A stretch of DNA of 64,000 nt from Streptomyces flavidovirens DSM 40150 (GTDB lineage: Bacteria; Actinomycetota; Actinomycetes; Streptomycetales; Streptomycetaceae): contig NZ_AUBE01000001.1 in the NCBI RefSeq assembly GCF_000429085.1, positions 372,001 through 436,000 on the forward strand, read 5' to 3'. Below the pieces are notes generated by a model. The model searched no databases. It saw nothing but the letters and a program-made list of their open reading frames with translations, and was not told the origin of the DNA. Each line of letters starts with the position of its first letter. The stretch's first letter is position 1. The position numbers and the translations under genes were made by a program. Positions 43,321 to 52,109 of the stretch are shown one piece after another.

Positions 43321-43773
43321 TCACTCCCGCGTGTAGAAGACATAGAACGCCGCGGCCCCCAGCCCGGCCCCGGTCGCCCCTCCGACGATCACGGAGTCGA
43401 GGATGCTGTTGCCGGCCAGGCTGTGGAGAAAGCCGATCGCGACGCCGAAAAGCGCTCCGTAGGCGGCGGCGCGGACCAGGGGGATCAGCGCGCCCTCGGT
43501 GCGTCCGAGGAGGAAGCACAGGGCCGCCACGACCACGGCGCACAGCACACCGAAACCGACGTTCCAGCCGGTGACCGGGCCGGCGTCGCGGGCGAGGAAG
43601 GACGCGTACATTCCGTACACCGCGCCGAGCACCACCGGCACGATGCCCCGGTGGCGTCGTACGCCGGAGTCGGAGCCGGAGCCGGCTCCGGCTCCGGTTG
43701 GTTCGGTTGATTCCTGGCCTGACGGACTGACCGGCCTGCGTGACCGGTCCGGGATCGCCGCATGTCCAGCCAT
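43321..43773 (-). CDS. Small integral membrane protein of unknown function
   Basis: 150 aa with a Ser/Gly-rich N-terminus (about 1-38) and four hydrophobic segments (about 43-60, VPVVLGAVYGMYASFLA; 70-88, GFGVLCAVVVAALCFLL; 98-116, RAAAYGALFGVAIGFLHSL; 124-145). No recognised domain. ATG 43773 is well supported by AAGGAGTGC. It lies upstream of the DrrA-like ATPase on the same strand with 90 bases between. Confidence 0.75.
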   Translation of the reverse strand: MAGHAAIPDRSRRPVSPSGQESTEPTGAGAGSGSDSGVRRHRGIVPVVLGAVYGMYASFLARDAGPVTGWNVGFGVLCAVVVAALCFLLGRTEGALIPLVRAAAYGALFGVAIGFLHSLAGNSILDSVIVGGATGAGLGAAAFYVFYTRE

Positions 43774-43855
43774 CGCAGCACTCCTTCCGCAGCGCACACG
43801 CACACCCCGCCCTCGCTACCAGGTCACACCCGTGGGAGGTGGTCGGCAAGTGGAT

Positions 43856-45241
43856 CTACGGGCCGCCCGGCGGGCCCTGTGCCGCCAGCTCCGCGAGTTT
43901 TTCCAGCGCGTACGCCAGGATTTCGCGCGGCGGCGACGCCAGGCCGATCCGCACCGCGTCCGCAGCGGTGTGCGGCGGTACGGCGAAGGCCTGGCCGGGG
44001 GTGATCGCGATGCCGCGTGCCGCGGCCGCCGCGACGAAGGTGTCCGTACGCCAGGGCGCGGGCAGCTCCCACCAGCAGTAGTACGCGCGGGGGTCCGTGC
44101 GGATGCGGAAGCCGCCGAGGTGGCGCTGTACGAGGCGGTGGCGGGCCTCGGTGTCCGCGCGCTTGGCGGCGGTGACGGTGGCCACCGTGCCGTCCGTGAT
44201 CCAGCGGGTGGCGGCCTCCAGGTTGAAGCGGGCGGCGGTCCAGGCGCCGGAGCGCAGGGCGTCCGCCAGCAGGCCGGTGCGATCGGTGGGTGCGACCAGG
44301 AAGCCGGTCGTCAGGCCGGGGGCGAGGCGTTTGGAGAGACTGTCGACGAGGACCGTGCGGGCGGGTGCGTGGGCGGCCAGGGGAGCGGGGGCTTCGGCGG
44401 CGAGGAAGGCCCAGGTGGCGTCCTCGACCACGCCGATGTCCAAGCGCGCGCACGCTTCGGCCAGTTCGGCCCTTCGCTCCTCGCTCATCGTCACCGATGT
44501 CGGATTGTGCAGGGTCGGCTGTACGTACACCGCGCTGAGCGGGGCGCTCCGGTGTGCGGCGTACAGCGCCTCGGGGCACAGGCCGTCACCGTCCGCCCCG
44601 TCACCGTCCGCCGCGATCGCGACCAGACTCACCCCGAGCCGCTCCGCGACCGCCTTGACCAGCGGATACGTCAGCGCATCGACACCGAGCCGACCCCCCG
44701 GGCGTACGAACGAGGCAATGGCCGCGGCGATGGCCTGCCGGCCGTTGCCCGCGAAGAGCAACTGCCCGGCTTCCGGCCGCCAGCCGCCTCTGGCCAGCAG
44801 GGACGCCGCCGCTTCCCGCGCCTGCGGGGTGCCGTCGGCGGCGGCCGGGCGGGTGGCCGCTTCGAGTACGTCGGGGCGCAGGAGGCCGGCGAGCGACTGC
44901 GCCATGAGCTGCGACTGGCCGTCCGCCACGGGGTAGTTGAGCTCCAGGTTGACCATGGGGCGCCCGGCGGGGCTCCCCGTTGCCGCCGGCTCCTCCGCGA
45001 GCGCGTGTCCGGGTGACGGCGGCGCGGCCCGTACGAACGTGCCGCGGCCCACCTCGCCGACCGCGAGGCCCCGCCGCACCAGTTCGCCGTACACCCTGAT
45101 CGCGGTGGAATTCGCGATCCGGCGGCTGCGGGCGAAGGCGCGCTGCGTGGGCAGCCGGTCGCCGGGGCGCAGCCGGCCCGCTGCGATCTCGGCGGCCACC
45201 TGATCGGCCACCCGTCGGAAGTCCTGCGCCACGGCCACCAC
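43856..45241 (-). CDS. MocR-type regulator (GntR HTH fused to PLP aminotransferase)
   Basis: 461 aa. GntR winged-helix domain at about 5-75 (DQVAAEIAAGRLRPGDRLPT, ANSTAIRVYGELVRRGLAVG), linker, then a fold-type I aminotransferase domain (about 95-455): LFAGNGRQAIAAAIASF, VYVQPTLHNPTSVTMS, DVVEDATWAFL-like region with Asp, and PLP Lys in VDSLSKRLAPGLTTGFL. Known members sense PLP or an amine and regulate nearby genes. The start is uncertain: GTG 45241, 45238 and 45232 are all possible, and GTG 45271 lacks an SD. It is divergent from the alpha/beta hydrolase gene, its probable target. Confidence 0.9.
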   Translation of the reverse strand: MVAVAQDFRRVADQVAAEIAAGRLRPGDRLPTQRAFARSRRIANSTAIRVYGELVRRGLAVGEVGRGTFVRAAPPSPGHALAEEPAATGSPAGRPMVNLELNYPVADGQSQLMAQSLAGLLRPDVLEAATRPAAADGTPQAREAAASLLARGGWRPEAGQLLFAGNGRQAIAAAIASFVRPGGRLGVDALTYPLVKAVAERLGVSLVAIAADGDGADGDGLCPEALYAAHRSAPLSAVYVQPTLHNPTSVTMSEERRAELAEACARLDIGVVEDATWAFLAAEAPAPLAAHAPARTVLVDSLSKRLAPGLTTGFLVAPTDRTGLLADALRSGAWTAARFNLEAATRWITDGTVATVTAAKRADTEARHRLVQRHLGGFRIRTDPRAYYCWWELPAPWRTDTFVAAAAARGIAITPGQAFAVPPHTAADAVRIGLASPPREILAYALEKLAELAAQGPPGGP

Positions 45242-45271
45242 TCTCCCGTTCCCCCACTTGCCATTCGGCAC

Positions 45272-45303
45272 ATTGCACCGAGAGCAAAGAGCCTATTGCA
45301 CCG
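45272..45303. promoter_or_regulatory. Direct repeat ATTGCACCG, likely MocR operator
   Basis: ATTGCACCG occurs at 45272-45280 and again at 45295-45303, 23 bases apart (about two helical turns), in the gap between the divergent MocR gene and the hydrolase gene. Direct repeats of this kind are typical MocR binding sites. Confidence 0.65.
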
Positions 45304-45332
45304 CGTAGTTGACCGCGCCTAGCCTCCTTGGC

Positions 45333-46127
45333 ATGGCAACCGCACAGCTCGCAGCCGCCGGCGGCATCACCGTTGGCTACACCGATGAGGGCACCGGCTC
45401 TCCTCTCGTCCTCGTCCACGGCCACCCCTTCGACCGCACCATGTGGGCCCCCCAGATCGACGCCTTCGCCCCCACTCACCGCGTGATCGCCCCCGACCTG
45501 CGCGGTTACGGCGAAAGCGACGTCGTCGCGGGCCTCACCCCGCTCTCCACCTTCGCCGCGGACATCGCGGCCCTCCTCGACCACCTCGGCGTCGAGCGCG
45601 CCGTACTCGGCGGGCTCTCCATGGGCGGCCAGATCGTGATGGAGTACTACCGCCTCTTCCCCGGGCGCGTCACCGGCCTGGTCCTCGCCGACACCTTCCC
45701 CGCCGCCGAGACGGAGGACGGGAAGCGGTCGCGCAACGCCGCCGCCGACCGCCTCCTCGCCGAGGGCATGAAGGGGTACGCCGACGAGGTGTTGGACACG
45801 ATGGTCGCCCCGTACAACACCGAGGCGGCGGACCACGTCCACCGCATGATGACCGCCGCCTCCCCCGAGGGCGCGGCGGCCGCCCTGCGCGGGCGGGCCG
45901 AGCGGCCCGACTACCGCGACCTTTTGACCCGCGTGAGTGTCCCCGCCCTGGTCGTCGTGGGACGCGACGACACGTACACGCCCGTGGCGGACGCGGAGGC
46001 GATGCATGCCGCGATCCCCGGCTCTACGCTCGCCGTCATCGAGTCGGCGGCCCATTTGCCGAACCTGGAACGTCCTGAGGCCTTCAACGCCGTGCTCCGC
46101 GCCCACCTCGCGGGACTGGACCGCTGA
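45333..46127 (+). CDS. Alpha/beta hydrolase
   Basis: 264 aa cytoplasmic enzyme. HG oxyanion region LVLVHGHPFDRTMW, then IAPDLRGYGES, nucleophile in GGLSMGGQIVM, acid in VVVGRDDTYTP and His in ESAAHLPNLERP: full Ser-Asp-His set. Possibly an esterase, lactonase or haloperoxidase-like enzyme. ATG 45333 after CTCCTTGGC. The MocR regulator is divergent, with the direct repeat operator in between, suggesting specific control. The stop codon lies in a 15-base tandem repeat (CGCTGATCGTCGCGC) that continues into the 3' flank to about 46157. Confidence 0.9.
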   Translation: MATAQLAAAGGITVGYTDEGTGSPLVLVHGHPFDRTMWAPQIDAFAPTHRVIAPDLRGYGESDVVAGLTPLSTFAADIAALLDHLGVERAVLGGLSMGGQIVMEYYRLFPGRVTGLVLADTFPAAETEDGKRSRNAAADRLLAEGMKGYADEVLDTMVAPYNTEAADHVHRMMTAASPEGAAAALRGRAERPDYRDLLTRVSVPALVVVGRDDTYTPVADAEAMHAAIPGSTLAVIESAAHLPNLERPEAFNAVLRAHLAGLDR

Positions 46128-46231
46128 TCGTCGCGCCGCTGATCGTCGCGTCGCTGAGCTGCACAGCGGCGCGAGGTGTGCTGGGGTGGGTGAGGGGTGG
46201 ACCCGAACGATCCGACGGAGGCGAGTCCGCC

Positions 46232-46501
46232 ATGGAGAACATGGAAGACAGGCGAGACGCCAACCAGAAGATTCTCGACAACATCAGCAGCCTGGTCGGT
46301 GAGGAGCGCGAACTGCGCGAGCGTTCCACCCGGAAGCTGGGACTCGACGACGCCGAGCGCGCCCGACTGAAGGCCGTGGAGGTGCAGCTCGACCAATGCT
46401 GGGACCTGCTGCGCCAGCGGCGCGCGAAGTCGGAGTTCGGCGAGGACCCGGGCGAGGCGCGGGTGCGGCCGGCGGACGAGGTGGAGAACTACAAGAGCTG
46501 A
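46232..46501 (+). CDS. DUF2630 family protein
   Basis: 89 aa, highly charged helical protein: ILDNISSLVGEERELRERST, LGLDDAERARLKAVEVQLDQ and CWDLLRQRRAKSEFGEDP, the hallmark of DUF2630. Ends with RPADEVENYKS. Probably a coiled-coil or small adaptor; function not known. ATG 46232 after GGAGGCGAG. Confidence 0.9.
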   Translation: MENMEDRRDANQKILDNISSLVGEERELRERSTRKLGLDDAERARLKAVEVQLDQCWDLLRQRRAKSEFGEDPGEARVRPADEVENYKS

Positions 46502-46541
46502 GCTTCGCGGTTTGAGACCCGCACCCTTGCGTCCCAGCGCC

Positions 46542-46562
46542 TTGTCCACAGCCTGTGGAGAA
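46542..46562. promoter_or_regulatory. Inverted pair of DnaA-box-like 9-mers
   Basis: TTGTCCACA (46542-46550) and TGTGGAGAA (46554-46562, reverse complement TTCTCCACA) face each other across 3 bases. The first is identical to the preferred Streptomyces DnaA box. The pair lies between the DUF2630 stop and the FUSC gene start. It could bind DnaA or act as a small hairpin. Confidence 0.5.
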
Positions 46563-46616
46563 GTTTGGATCGGGCGGAGACTTGCATAAGGAGATCAGTT
46601 TCGATCTGTTAAGGGC

Positions 46617-48587
46617 ATGGCTGAGCAGAGAGCAGGGGGTCGGCTGACGCCGCCCGAGTGGCTGACGCAGGGGCTGCGGCCCCAGTCGGCGCCCGTGCCG
46701 TGGGCCGCCGTCGTGCGGGCCGGGATCGCGATGTCCGCTCCGCTCGCCGTCGGATTCGCCGTCGACGAGCCGACGTACGGCGCGCTCGTCTCGATGGGCG
46801 CGCTCTCCGGCGTCATCGGCGACACCGCCGACGCGTACCGGATGCGCCTGCTCAACATCGCCGTGCCGCAGCTCTTCGGCGCGATCGGCGTCACGCTGGG
46901 AACGCTCGCGTACGGGCACGGGTGGCTCGCTGTCGGAGTCCTGACGTTGGTCGCCCTCGTGTCCGGGATGATCTCGACCATCGGCGCGGTCGCGTCCGTG
47001 TCCGGGCTGCTGCTCCTGCTCCAGGCGGTCGTCGGAGCCGGGCTGCCGATGCCGGACCCCTGGTGGACGGCGCCCCTGCTGCTGACCCTGGGCGGCCTTT
47101 TCGTTCTCGTACTGACGCTGATCGCCTGGCCGCTGCGGGGCGGGGTGCCGGAGCGGGACGCGGTCGCGGACACGTACCGGGCGGCTGCCGGGCTGCTGGA
47201 GGCGGCGGGGCGGGACACCGAGACGTACGACGCGGGCCGTCAGGCCGTCACCCAGGCCCTGAACACGGCGTACGACCTCGTCCTGGCCCGGCGGGCGCGC
47301 GACCACGGGCGGCGGAGTCCGCTCGTCCGGCTGCTCGCGCAGCTCAACGTCGTCGTGCCACTCCTTGAGTCGGCGCCCGCCGCGCATCTGCGGCGGCGGC
47401 CGCTGCCGCCCGAGATCCCGGCCGCCGTACGGGAGCTGGCCGACGCGGTCGCGCAGGGCCGCACGGGCGGCGTTTCCGAGCTGGAACTGCGGCTGCCCGA
47501 GCCGACGTCGCAGTCCGGGCGCGCCGTCGACCACGCGCTGCGGCACGCGGCCGCCGTCGTACTCAGCGCGGACCCCGACGCCGGCACCCTCGACGACCGG
47601 CTCGGCCGTCCGTCGGCGCTCGGCGCACGGGTGCGCCGCGCCACCCGGAACGTGCTGCTGTCCAAGGAGTCCTGGCGCTACGGGCTGCGGCTCGCCCTGT
47701 GCATCGGGCTGGCGCAGGCGCTGGTCTCGCTGATCGCCGTGCCGCGCTCGTACTGGGTGGCACTGACCGTGGTGTTCGTACTGAAACCGGACTTCGGGTC
47801 GGTGTTCTCGCGGGCCGTGCAGCGGGCGTTCGGGACGGCGCTGGGGCTGGTGGTCGCGGCGGCGGTTCTGGCGGAGCTGGAGCGGGGGTGGTGGGACGTA
47901 CCGGTGATGCTGGTGCTCGCGGCGCTCATCCCGGCGTTTACGGCGAAGGGGTACGCGTTCCAGACGGCGGCCATCACGCCGGTCATCCTGCTGCTGTCGG
48001 ACATTCTGAACCACCAGGGGTTCGGGCTGGTCCTGCCGCGGCTGTACGACAGCCTCATCGGGTGCGCAATCGCGCTGCTGGCCGGGTATCTGCTGTGGCC
48101 GGAGAGCTGGAACACGCGGGTGGGGGCGCGGCTGGCGGACACGGTGGCGGACACGGCGGGCTACGTGGAGTGCGCGTTCGGTCCGCCGGACCCGCAGGGC
48201 GAACGGCAGCGGCAGCGGCTGCGGCGCCGGCTCTACCGGGACCTGTCGGTCGTACGCTCCGAATTCCAGCGGGCGCTGACGGAGCCCCCGCCGACCGGGC
48301 GCCGGGCGGCGGCGTGGTGGCCGCTGGTGGTCGCGACCGAGCGGATCGTGGACGCGACGACGGCGGCGCGGGTCCGGATCAACCACGGGGCGCAGCCGCC
48401 GGACGAGACGGAAGTGGCCGAGGTGGCACGGGAGCTGCGCGAGCTGGCGGCGGGGCTCCGGGCGAGCGACACCCTGGTAGAGGTACGAACGGACCTCCCC
48501 CGCGACGACGAATCGGTCCTGGCCCCGCTGCGCCAGGAGGTAGCGGCAGCGAGAGCGGTGGCTTCACCGGCACGGCCGCGGGGGTAG
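46617..48587 (+). CDS. FUSC-family (aromatic acid exporter-like) membrane protein
   Basis: 656 aa. Two halves, each with membrane segments: the first at about 25-175 (IAMSAPLAVGFAVDEPTYGA, VASVSGLLLLLQAVVGAGL), then a long cytoplasmic part (180-345), and the second at about 355-495 (LALCIGLAQALVSLIAVPRS, WVALTVVFVLKPDFGSVFSR with the conserved Lys-Pro-Asp). The C-terminal 150 residues are charged helices. This matches the FUSC/YccS/AaeB family, which exports weak acids such as p-hydroxybenzoate. ATG 46617; SD is weak. Nothing in the sequence gives substrate. Confidence 0.88.
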   Translation: MAEQRAGGRLTPPEWLTQGLRPQSAPVPWAAVVRAGIAMSAPLAVGFAVDEPTYGALVSMGALSGVIGDTADAYRMRLLNIAVPQLFGAIGVTLGTLAYGHGWLAVGVLTLVALVSGMISTIGAVASVSGLLLLLQAVVGAGLPMPDPWWTAPLLLTLGGLFVLVLTLIAWPLRGGVPERDAVADTYRAAAGLLEAAGRDTETYDAGRQAVTQALNTAYDLVLARRARDHGRRSPLVRLLAQLNVVVPLLESAPAAHLRRRPLPPEIPAAVRELADAVAQGRTGGVSELELRLPEPTSQSGRAVDHALRHAAAVVLSADPDAGTLDDRLGRPSALGARVRRATRNVLLSKESWRYGLRLALCIGLAQALVSLIAVPRSYWVALTVVFVLKPDFGSVFSRAVQRAFGTALGLVVAAAVLAELERGWWDVPVMLVLAALIPAFTAKGYAFQTAAITPVILLLSDILNHQGFGLVLPRLYDSLIGCAIALLAGYLLWPESWNTRVGARLADTVADTAGYVECAFGPPDPQGERQRQRLRRRLYRDLSVVRSEFQRALTEPPPTGRRAAAWWPLVVATERIVDATTAARVRINHGAQPPDETEVAEVARELRELAAGLRASDTLVEVRTDLPRDDESVLAPLRQEVAAARAVASPARPRG

Positions 48588-48701
48588 TGGCGGGGGCTTC
48601 GGGGTCTGGGGCTTGCCCCCCACGCGGCGGAGCCGCAGAGTGTCACAGCGGAAGGGGCGGGGTGGGGAAAGCTCCGCGCAGCGGGTCGTGCATGCGTTCG
48701 C

Positions 48702-48920
48702 TCAGAACAGGGGGAGCTGGCCGGGGAAGGGTGGTGGTTCGTAGCCGTCCAGGGTGCGCTGTGCCGCAGCCGGCGGCGCGGGGCGCTTCGAGCCCGCGCA
48801 CAGCGTCAGTTCCGCCACCGCAGCCCGCGTGCGCGGATCGTGGCGTACGAAGCGGCCCGCGACCACCGCGACCTCACGGCCACAGACCGGGCACGGACGG
48901 CGCGGAGAAGTCGACGACAT
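48702..48920 (-). CDS. Small putative zinc-binding protein
   Basis: 72 aa. CPVCGREVAVVAGRFVRHDP, then a Cys in LTLCAGSKRP: CxxC-x14-H-x16-C, a single zinc-finger-like site. The end, TLDGYEPPPFPGQLPLF, is Pro-rich and reminiscent of tails that bind other proteins (QLPLF is like a beta-clamp peptide). ATG 48920 with a GGGGC SD. It lies 20 bases after the S4 protein gene and is probably co-transcribed. Confidence 0.75.
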   Translation of the reverse strand: MSSTSPRRPCPVCGREVAVVAGRFVRHDPRTRAAVAELTLCAGSKRPAPPAAAQRTLDGYEPPPFPGQLPLF

Positions 48921-48940
48921 GTGCCCCACTCTGCCAGCCG

Positions 48941-49339
48941 TCAGCCCGCCGCCGGCTTCGGCCCCTGAAGCCGTTCCATCTCGCGCCGGTCGCGCTTCGT
49001 CGGCCGCCCCGCGCCCCGGTCCCGCACCGCGACCGGTGCGACGAACTCGCGCGGCGGAGGCGGCGGGCTGTTGTCGACGTAGCACTCGGCCGCGACCGGC
49101 GCGCCCACCCGCTTGCGGATGATCCGCGAGACGACCACGACCCGCTCCCGCCCGGCGTGGAACAGCCGCACCTCGTCGCCCGCCTTCAGCGCGTGCGCCG
49201 GCTTGACCCGCTCGCCGCCGACGCGGACGTGGCCCGCCTTGCAGGCCGCCGCCGCCTGGGCGCGGGTCTTGGTGAGCCGTACGGACCAGATCCAGACGTC
49301 GATACGTACGGTCCCGGTATTCACGTCGTCCGAAGCCAT
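48941..49339 (-). CDS. S4-domain RNA-binding protein (Hsp15-like)
   Basis: 132 aa. The S4 domain at about 10-75 (VRIDVWIWSVRLTKTRAQAA, CKAGHVRVGGERVKPAHALK, AGDEVRLFHAGRERVVVVSR) binds RNA. The C-terminal Pro/Arg/Lys-rich tail is typical of Hsp15 relatives, which recycle stalled 50S ribosomal subunits with nascent chains. The role in Streptomyces is inferred. ATG 49339. Confidence 0.92.
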   Translation of the reverse strand: MASDDVNTGTVRIDVWIWSVRLTKTRAQAAAACKAGHVRVGGERVKPAHALKAGDEVRLFHAGRERVVVVSRIIRKRVGAPVAAECYVDNSPPPPPREFVAPVAVRDRGAGRPTKRDRREMERLQGPKPAAG

Positions 49340-49502
49340 GCCACCGAGGGTACGACCGCCACCAGCTCCGTGCCCGCTTCCCCGCCGACCGCACTACTAT
49401 GCGCACCATCTCCCGCCCGGAGGGGGCTCCTCCACTCCGGGCCCACATCTCTGACTTGTCGCCAAATGCCGTGCCGCACAACGGGGACAGAGGATTCCCG
49501 TG

Positions 49503-51011
49503 GTGCCCGGCACACCTCTGGAAGTTGAGAACAGCATGAGCCGCAACTCCGGCAGAGGGCTCCAGCCCAACGCCCTCGGCACCTTCGAAACGATCGTGAT
49601 GGCCGTCGCGGGCAGCGCCCCCGCCTACTCCCTCGCCGCCACCACCGCCGTGCTCGTCGGAGCCGTCGGCCTCGCCAGTCCGGCCGCGCTGCTGTACTGC
49701 GCGATACCCATGCTCGGCATCGTCCTGGCCTTCGGCCGCCTCGGCCGCATCGACGTGAACGCGGGCGCCACCTACTCGTGGGTGGGCCGGACCCTGCACC
49801 CGTTCCTCGGCTTCATCAGCGGCTGGGCGCTCGTCGTGGCCGCCACCATCTTCATGGTCGCCGGCTCGCTTCCCGCAGGTCAGATGACCCTTTCCCTGTT
49901 CGATCCGGACCTCGCGTCCAACACCGCGCTCGCCACCACGGCCGGCGCCGGCTGGTTCCTGCTGATGCTCGCCGTCGTACTCGGCGGCGCCCGCCTCTCC
50001 GCCCGCGCCCAGTTGCTGGTCTCCGGTGTCGAGCTCGTGATCCTCGTCCTCTTCGTGGTCGGCGCCCTCTTCCACCGGGGTTCAGCGGCCGCCTTCGAAT
50101 GGTCGTGGCTCGGCTTCAGCCACTTCGACGGCTTCACCGGCTTCGCCGCCGGCACCCTGATCGCCGCCTTCTACTACTGGGGCTGGGACGTCACCAGCAA
50201 CCTCAGCGAGGAGACCCGCAACAGCCGCCGCACCGCCGGGCTCGCCTCGCTCGTGGGCGTGGGCGTCGTCTTTCTTCTCTTCGTCGTCTTCACGATCGCC
50301 ATCAACATCATTCTGACGACTGAGCAGATCTCGGCCCACGACACCAACGTGCTCGCGGTCCTCGGTGACGCGATCTGGCCGGGCATCGGCGGCAAGCTGA
50401 TGGTCCTGGCCGTGGTGCTCTCCACCATCGCCACCCTCGAAACCACCCTGATCCAGGTCACGCGCTCGCTCTTCGCGATGGGCCGCGACCGTACGATGCC
50501 GGCCGCGCTCGGCCTCGTACACCGCCGGTGGAACACCCCGTGGGTCGCCGGCGCGGTTGTGGGGACGGTCGCGCTCGTTCTCTTCGTCGCCTCGAACGCG
50601 CTCGGCTCGACCGAGGAGATCATGTCCGACGCGCTCGCCGCGATCGGCCTACAGACCACGCTGTATTACGGGCTCGCGGGCCTCGCCGCCGTCGTCGCCT
50701 ACCGCAAGACGCTGCTCGCCTCGCCGAAGGACTTCCTGCTCGGCGGGGCCTGGCCGCTGCTCGGATCGGTGTTCATGTTCTGCGTCTTCGCGGCCTCCCT
50801 CACCGAGCTCAGCGCGGCGGCGGTCACGATCGGCCTCGGCGCCCTGGCGGCCGGCGTCGTCCCGATGCTCTGGTACTGGCGGCAGGGCAGTACGTACTAC
50901 AGCCCCGCGCGGCTCGACGCCACCCGCGCCATCGAGATCGAGGCGGTGCACGTCAACTCCGGTGCGGAACGCGGTGACTACGCCGACGCCGGCCTCCCCA
51001 CCGACTACTGA
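49503..51011 (+). CDS. APC-family amino acid permease
   Basis: 502 aa, about 12 membrane segments. N-terminal LGTFETIVMAVAGSAPAYSL is the first APC helix, with later YSWVGRTLHPFLGFISGWAL, WGWDVTSNLSEETRNSRRTA and TRSLFAMGRDRTMPAALGLV, all family motifs. Substrate may be an amino acid or polyamine. Start GTG 49503 is preferred on AGAGGA 8 bases upstream; ATG 49536 (MSRNSGRG) is possible too. The hypothetical gene at 51044 follows after 32 bases, in the same orientation. Confidence 0.9.
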   Translation: MPGTPLEVENSMSRNSGRGLQPNALGTFETIVMAVAGSAPAYSLAATTAVLVGAVGLASPAALLYCAIPMLGIVLAFGRLGRIDVNAGATYSWVGRTLHPFLGFISGWALVVAATIFMVAGSLPAGQMTLSLFDPDLASNTALATTAGAGWFLLMLAVVLGGARLSARAQLLVSGVELVILVLFVVGALFHRGSAAAFEWSWLGFSHFDGFTGFAAGTLIAAFYYWGWDVTSNLSEETRNSRRTAGLASLVGVGVVFLLFVVFTIAINIILTTEQISAHDTNVLAVLGDAIWPGIGGKLMVLAVVLSTIATLETTLIQVTRSLFAMGRDRTMPAALGLVHRRWNTPWVAGAVVGTVALVLFVASNALGSTEEIMSDALAAIGLQTTLYYGLAGLAAVVAYRKTLLASPKDFLLGGAWPLLGSVFMFCVFAASLTELSAAAVTIGLGALAAGVVPMLWYWRQGSTYYSPARLDATRAIEIEAVHVNSGAERGDYADAGLPTDY

Positions 51012-51043
51012 CCGTCTCTTCTCTCTGAGCAGGAGGTGTCCCG

Positions 51044-52027
51044 ATGGCCGCACTGCGCCGCCACTTCTCTTCCGGCTCCGCACCCGACTTCGACCCGGAC
51101 TTCGGCGACCGGCCGCTGACCGCGGCCCGGCAGGACATCGTCATCGGCCGCTGGCAGGGCGTACGCAATCTGCTGCACGCGACCGGCGACAACTGGCCCC
51201 TGCGCACCCACCGGCTGCGCCTGCTCTCGTACGCGGCGGCCGCCAGCTCCGTCGTCGAGGCGTGGCGGGCGGCCGAACCGGACAACCCGGACGCCGCCGT
51301 GCTGCGGGCCGCCACCGAGGTCGTACGCGTCTTCAACCAGGCCATCGAGGCGGGACGCGGCACCGAGGTCGACCGCACCCGTATCGACGTCGCCGTCATG
51401 ACCTGCCTGAGCGCGGCCGACGCACGGCCCGCCGACCCGATGCCGTGGGTCTCGCTGCTGACGGTCGCGCGGCTGTACGGCGACGGGGTCGGCCGGGCGG
51501 AGCTGCGCGAGTGGTGGGAGGAGCTGCGGCGCCGCGACCCGTACAACATCGAGGGCCATGTGCAGCTGCTGCGTTACCACTCGGCGCGCTGGCACGGCAC
51601 GCACGGCCGGATGTACGACTTCGCCCGCGACGCGGCGGGCGCGGCTCCCGAAGGGTCGCCGCTGCCGGTGCTGGTGCAGATCGCGCGGGTGGAGGAGTAC
51701 CGGTACATCGCGGCGGCGGCGAAGGGCCGGCCGGTGCGCGGATTCGACCAGCACTGGCACCACGAGCTGGCGGTGACGGAGGTACGCCGGACGAGGGAGC
51801 GGTGGCTGGGCGGGCGCACGCCCGGTCCCGTGCGCCCGGAGGAGGTCGGAGAGCTCAACCACCTGGCGCATGCGGCCTGTTACGCGGGGCTCCCGGAGGT
51901 GGCACGGGAGGCTTTCGCCCTGCTGGGCGGGCTGGCGGCGCGGGTGCCGTGGTCGTACACGGGGGACGCTCGGGAGCAGTACGTGAGGTGGCGCGAGCAG
52001 GTGGGCCAGGAGCGCGGGAGGGGCTGA
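51044..52027 (+). CDS. Hypothetical protein, probably helical-repeat
   Basis: 327 aa, no family recognised by me. Begins MAALRRHFSSGSAPDFDPDF. Helical throughout, with TPR-like stretches (LRAATEVVRVFNQAIEAG, MPWVSLLTVARLYGDGVGRA, EVAREAFALLGGLAARVPWS) and a Trp/His-rich centre (GRMYDFARDA, FDQHWHHELAVTEV). No signal or membrane segment. It has an excellent SD (AGGAGGTGTCC) before ATG 51044 and lies downstream of an amino acid permease, perhaps in its operon. Confidence 0.8.
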   Translation: MAALRRHFSSGSAPDFDPDFGDRPLTAARQDIVIGRWQGVRNLLHATGDNWPLRTHRLRLLSYAAAASSVVEAWRAAEPDNPDAAVLRAATEVVRVFNQAIEAGRGTEVDRTRIDVAVMTCLSAADARPADPMPWVSLLTVARLYGDGVGRAELREWWEELRRRDPYNIEGHVQLLRYHSARWHGTHGRMYDFARDAAGAAPEGSPLPVLVQIARVEEYRYIAAAAKGRPVRGFDQHWHHELAVTEVRRTRERWLGGRTPGPVRPEEVGELNHLAHAACYAGLPEVAREAFALLGGLAARVPWSYTGDAREQYVRWREQVGQERGRG

Positions 52028-52059
52028 GGCCCGCCGTCGCCGGCAGGTCTCAGCCCCTC
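52018..52059. terminator. Hairpin between convergent genes
   Basis: GAGGGGCTGAG (52018-52028) pairs perfectly with CTCAGCCCCTC (52049-52059), loop of 20 bases with an inner GCC/GGC pairing. It overlaps the stop of the hypothetical gene and precedes the phoX stop at 52103, so it probably terminates both. Confidence 0.8.
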
Positions 52060-52064
52060 TCACC

Positions 52065-52109
52065 GCTACCGGTCACACGGCTACCGGTCATACGGCTACC
52101 GGTCACACG
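52065..52109 (-). repeat. 15-bp tandem repeat across the phoX stop codon
   Basis: Three copies of GCTACCGGTCACACG (the middle one with T for C at position 12): 52065-52079, 52080-52094, 52095-52109. The third copy contains the phoX stop and its last codons; the other two lie just downstream. Confidence 0.85.
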
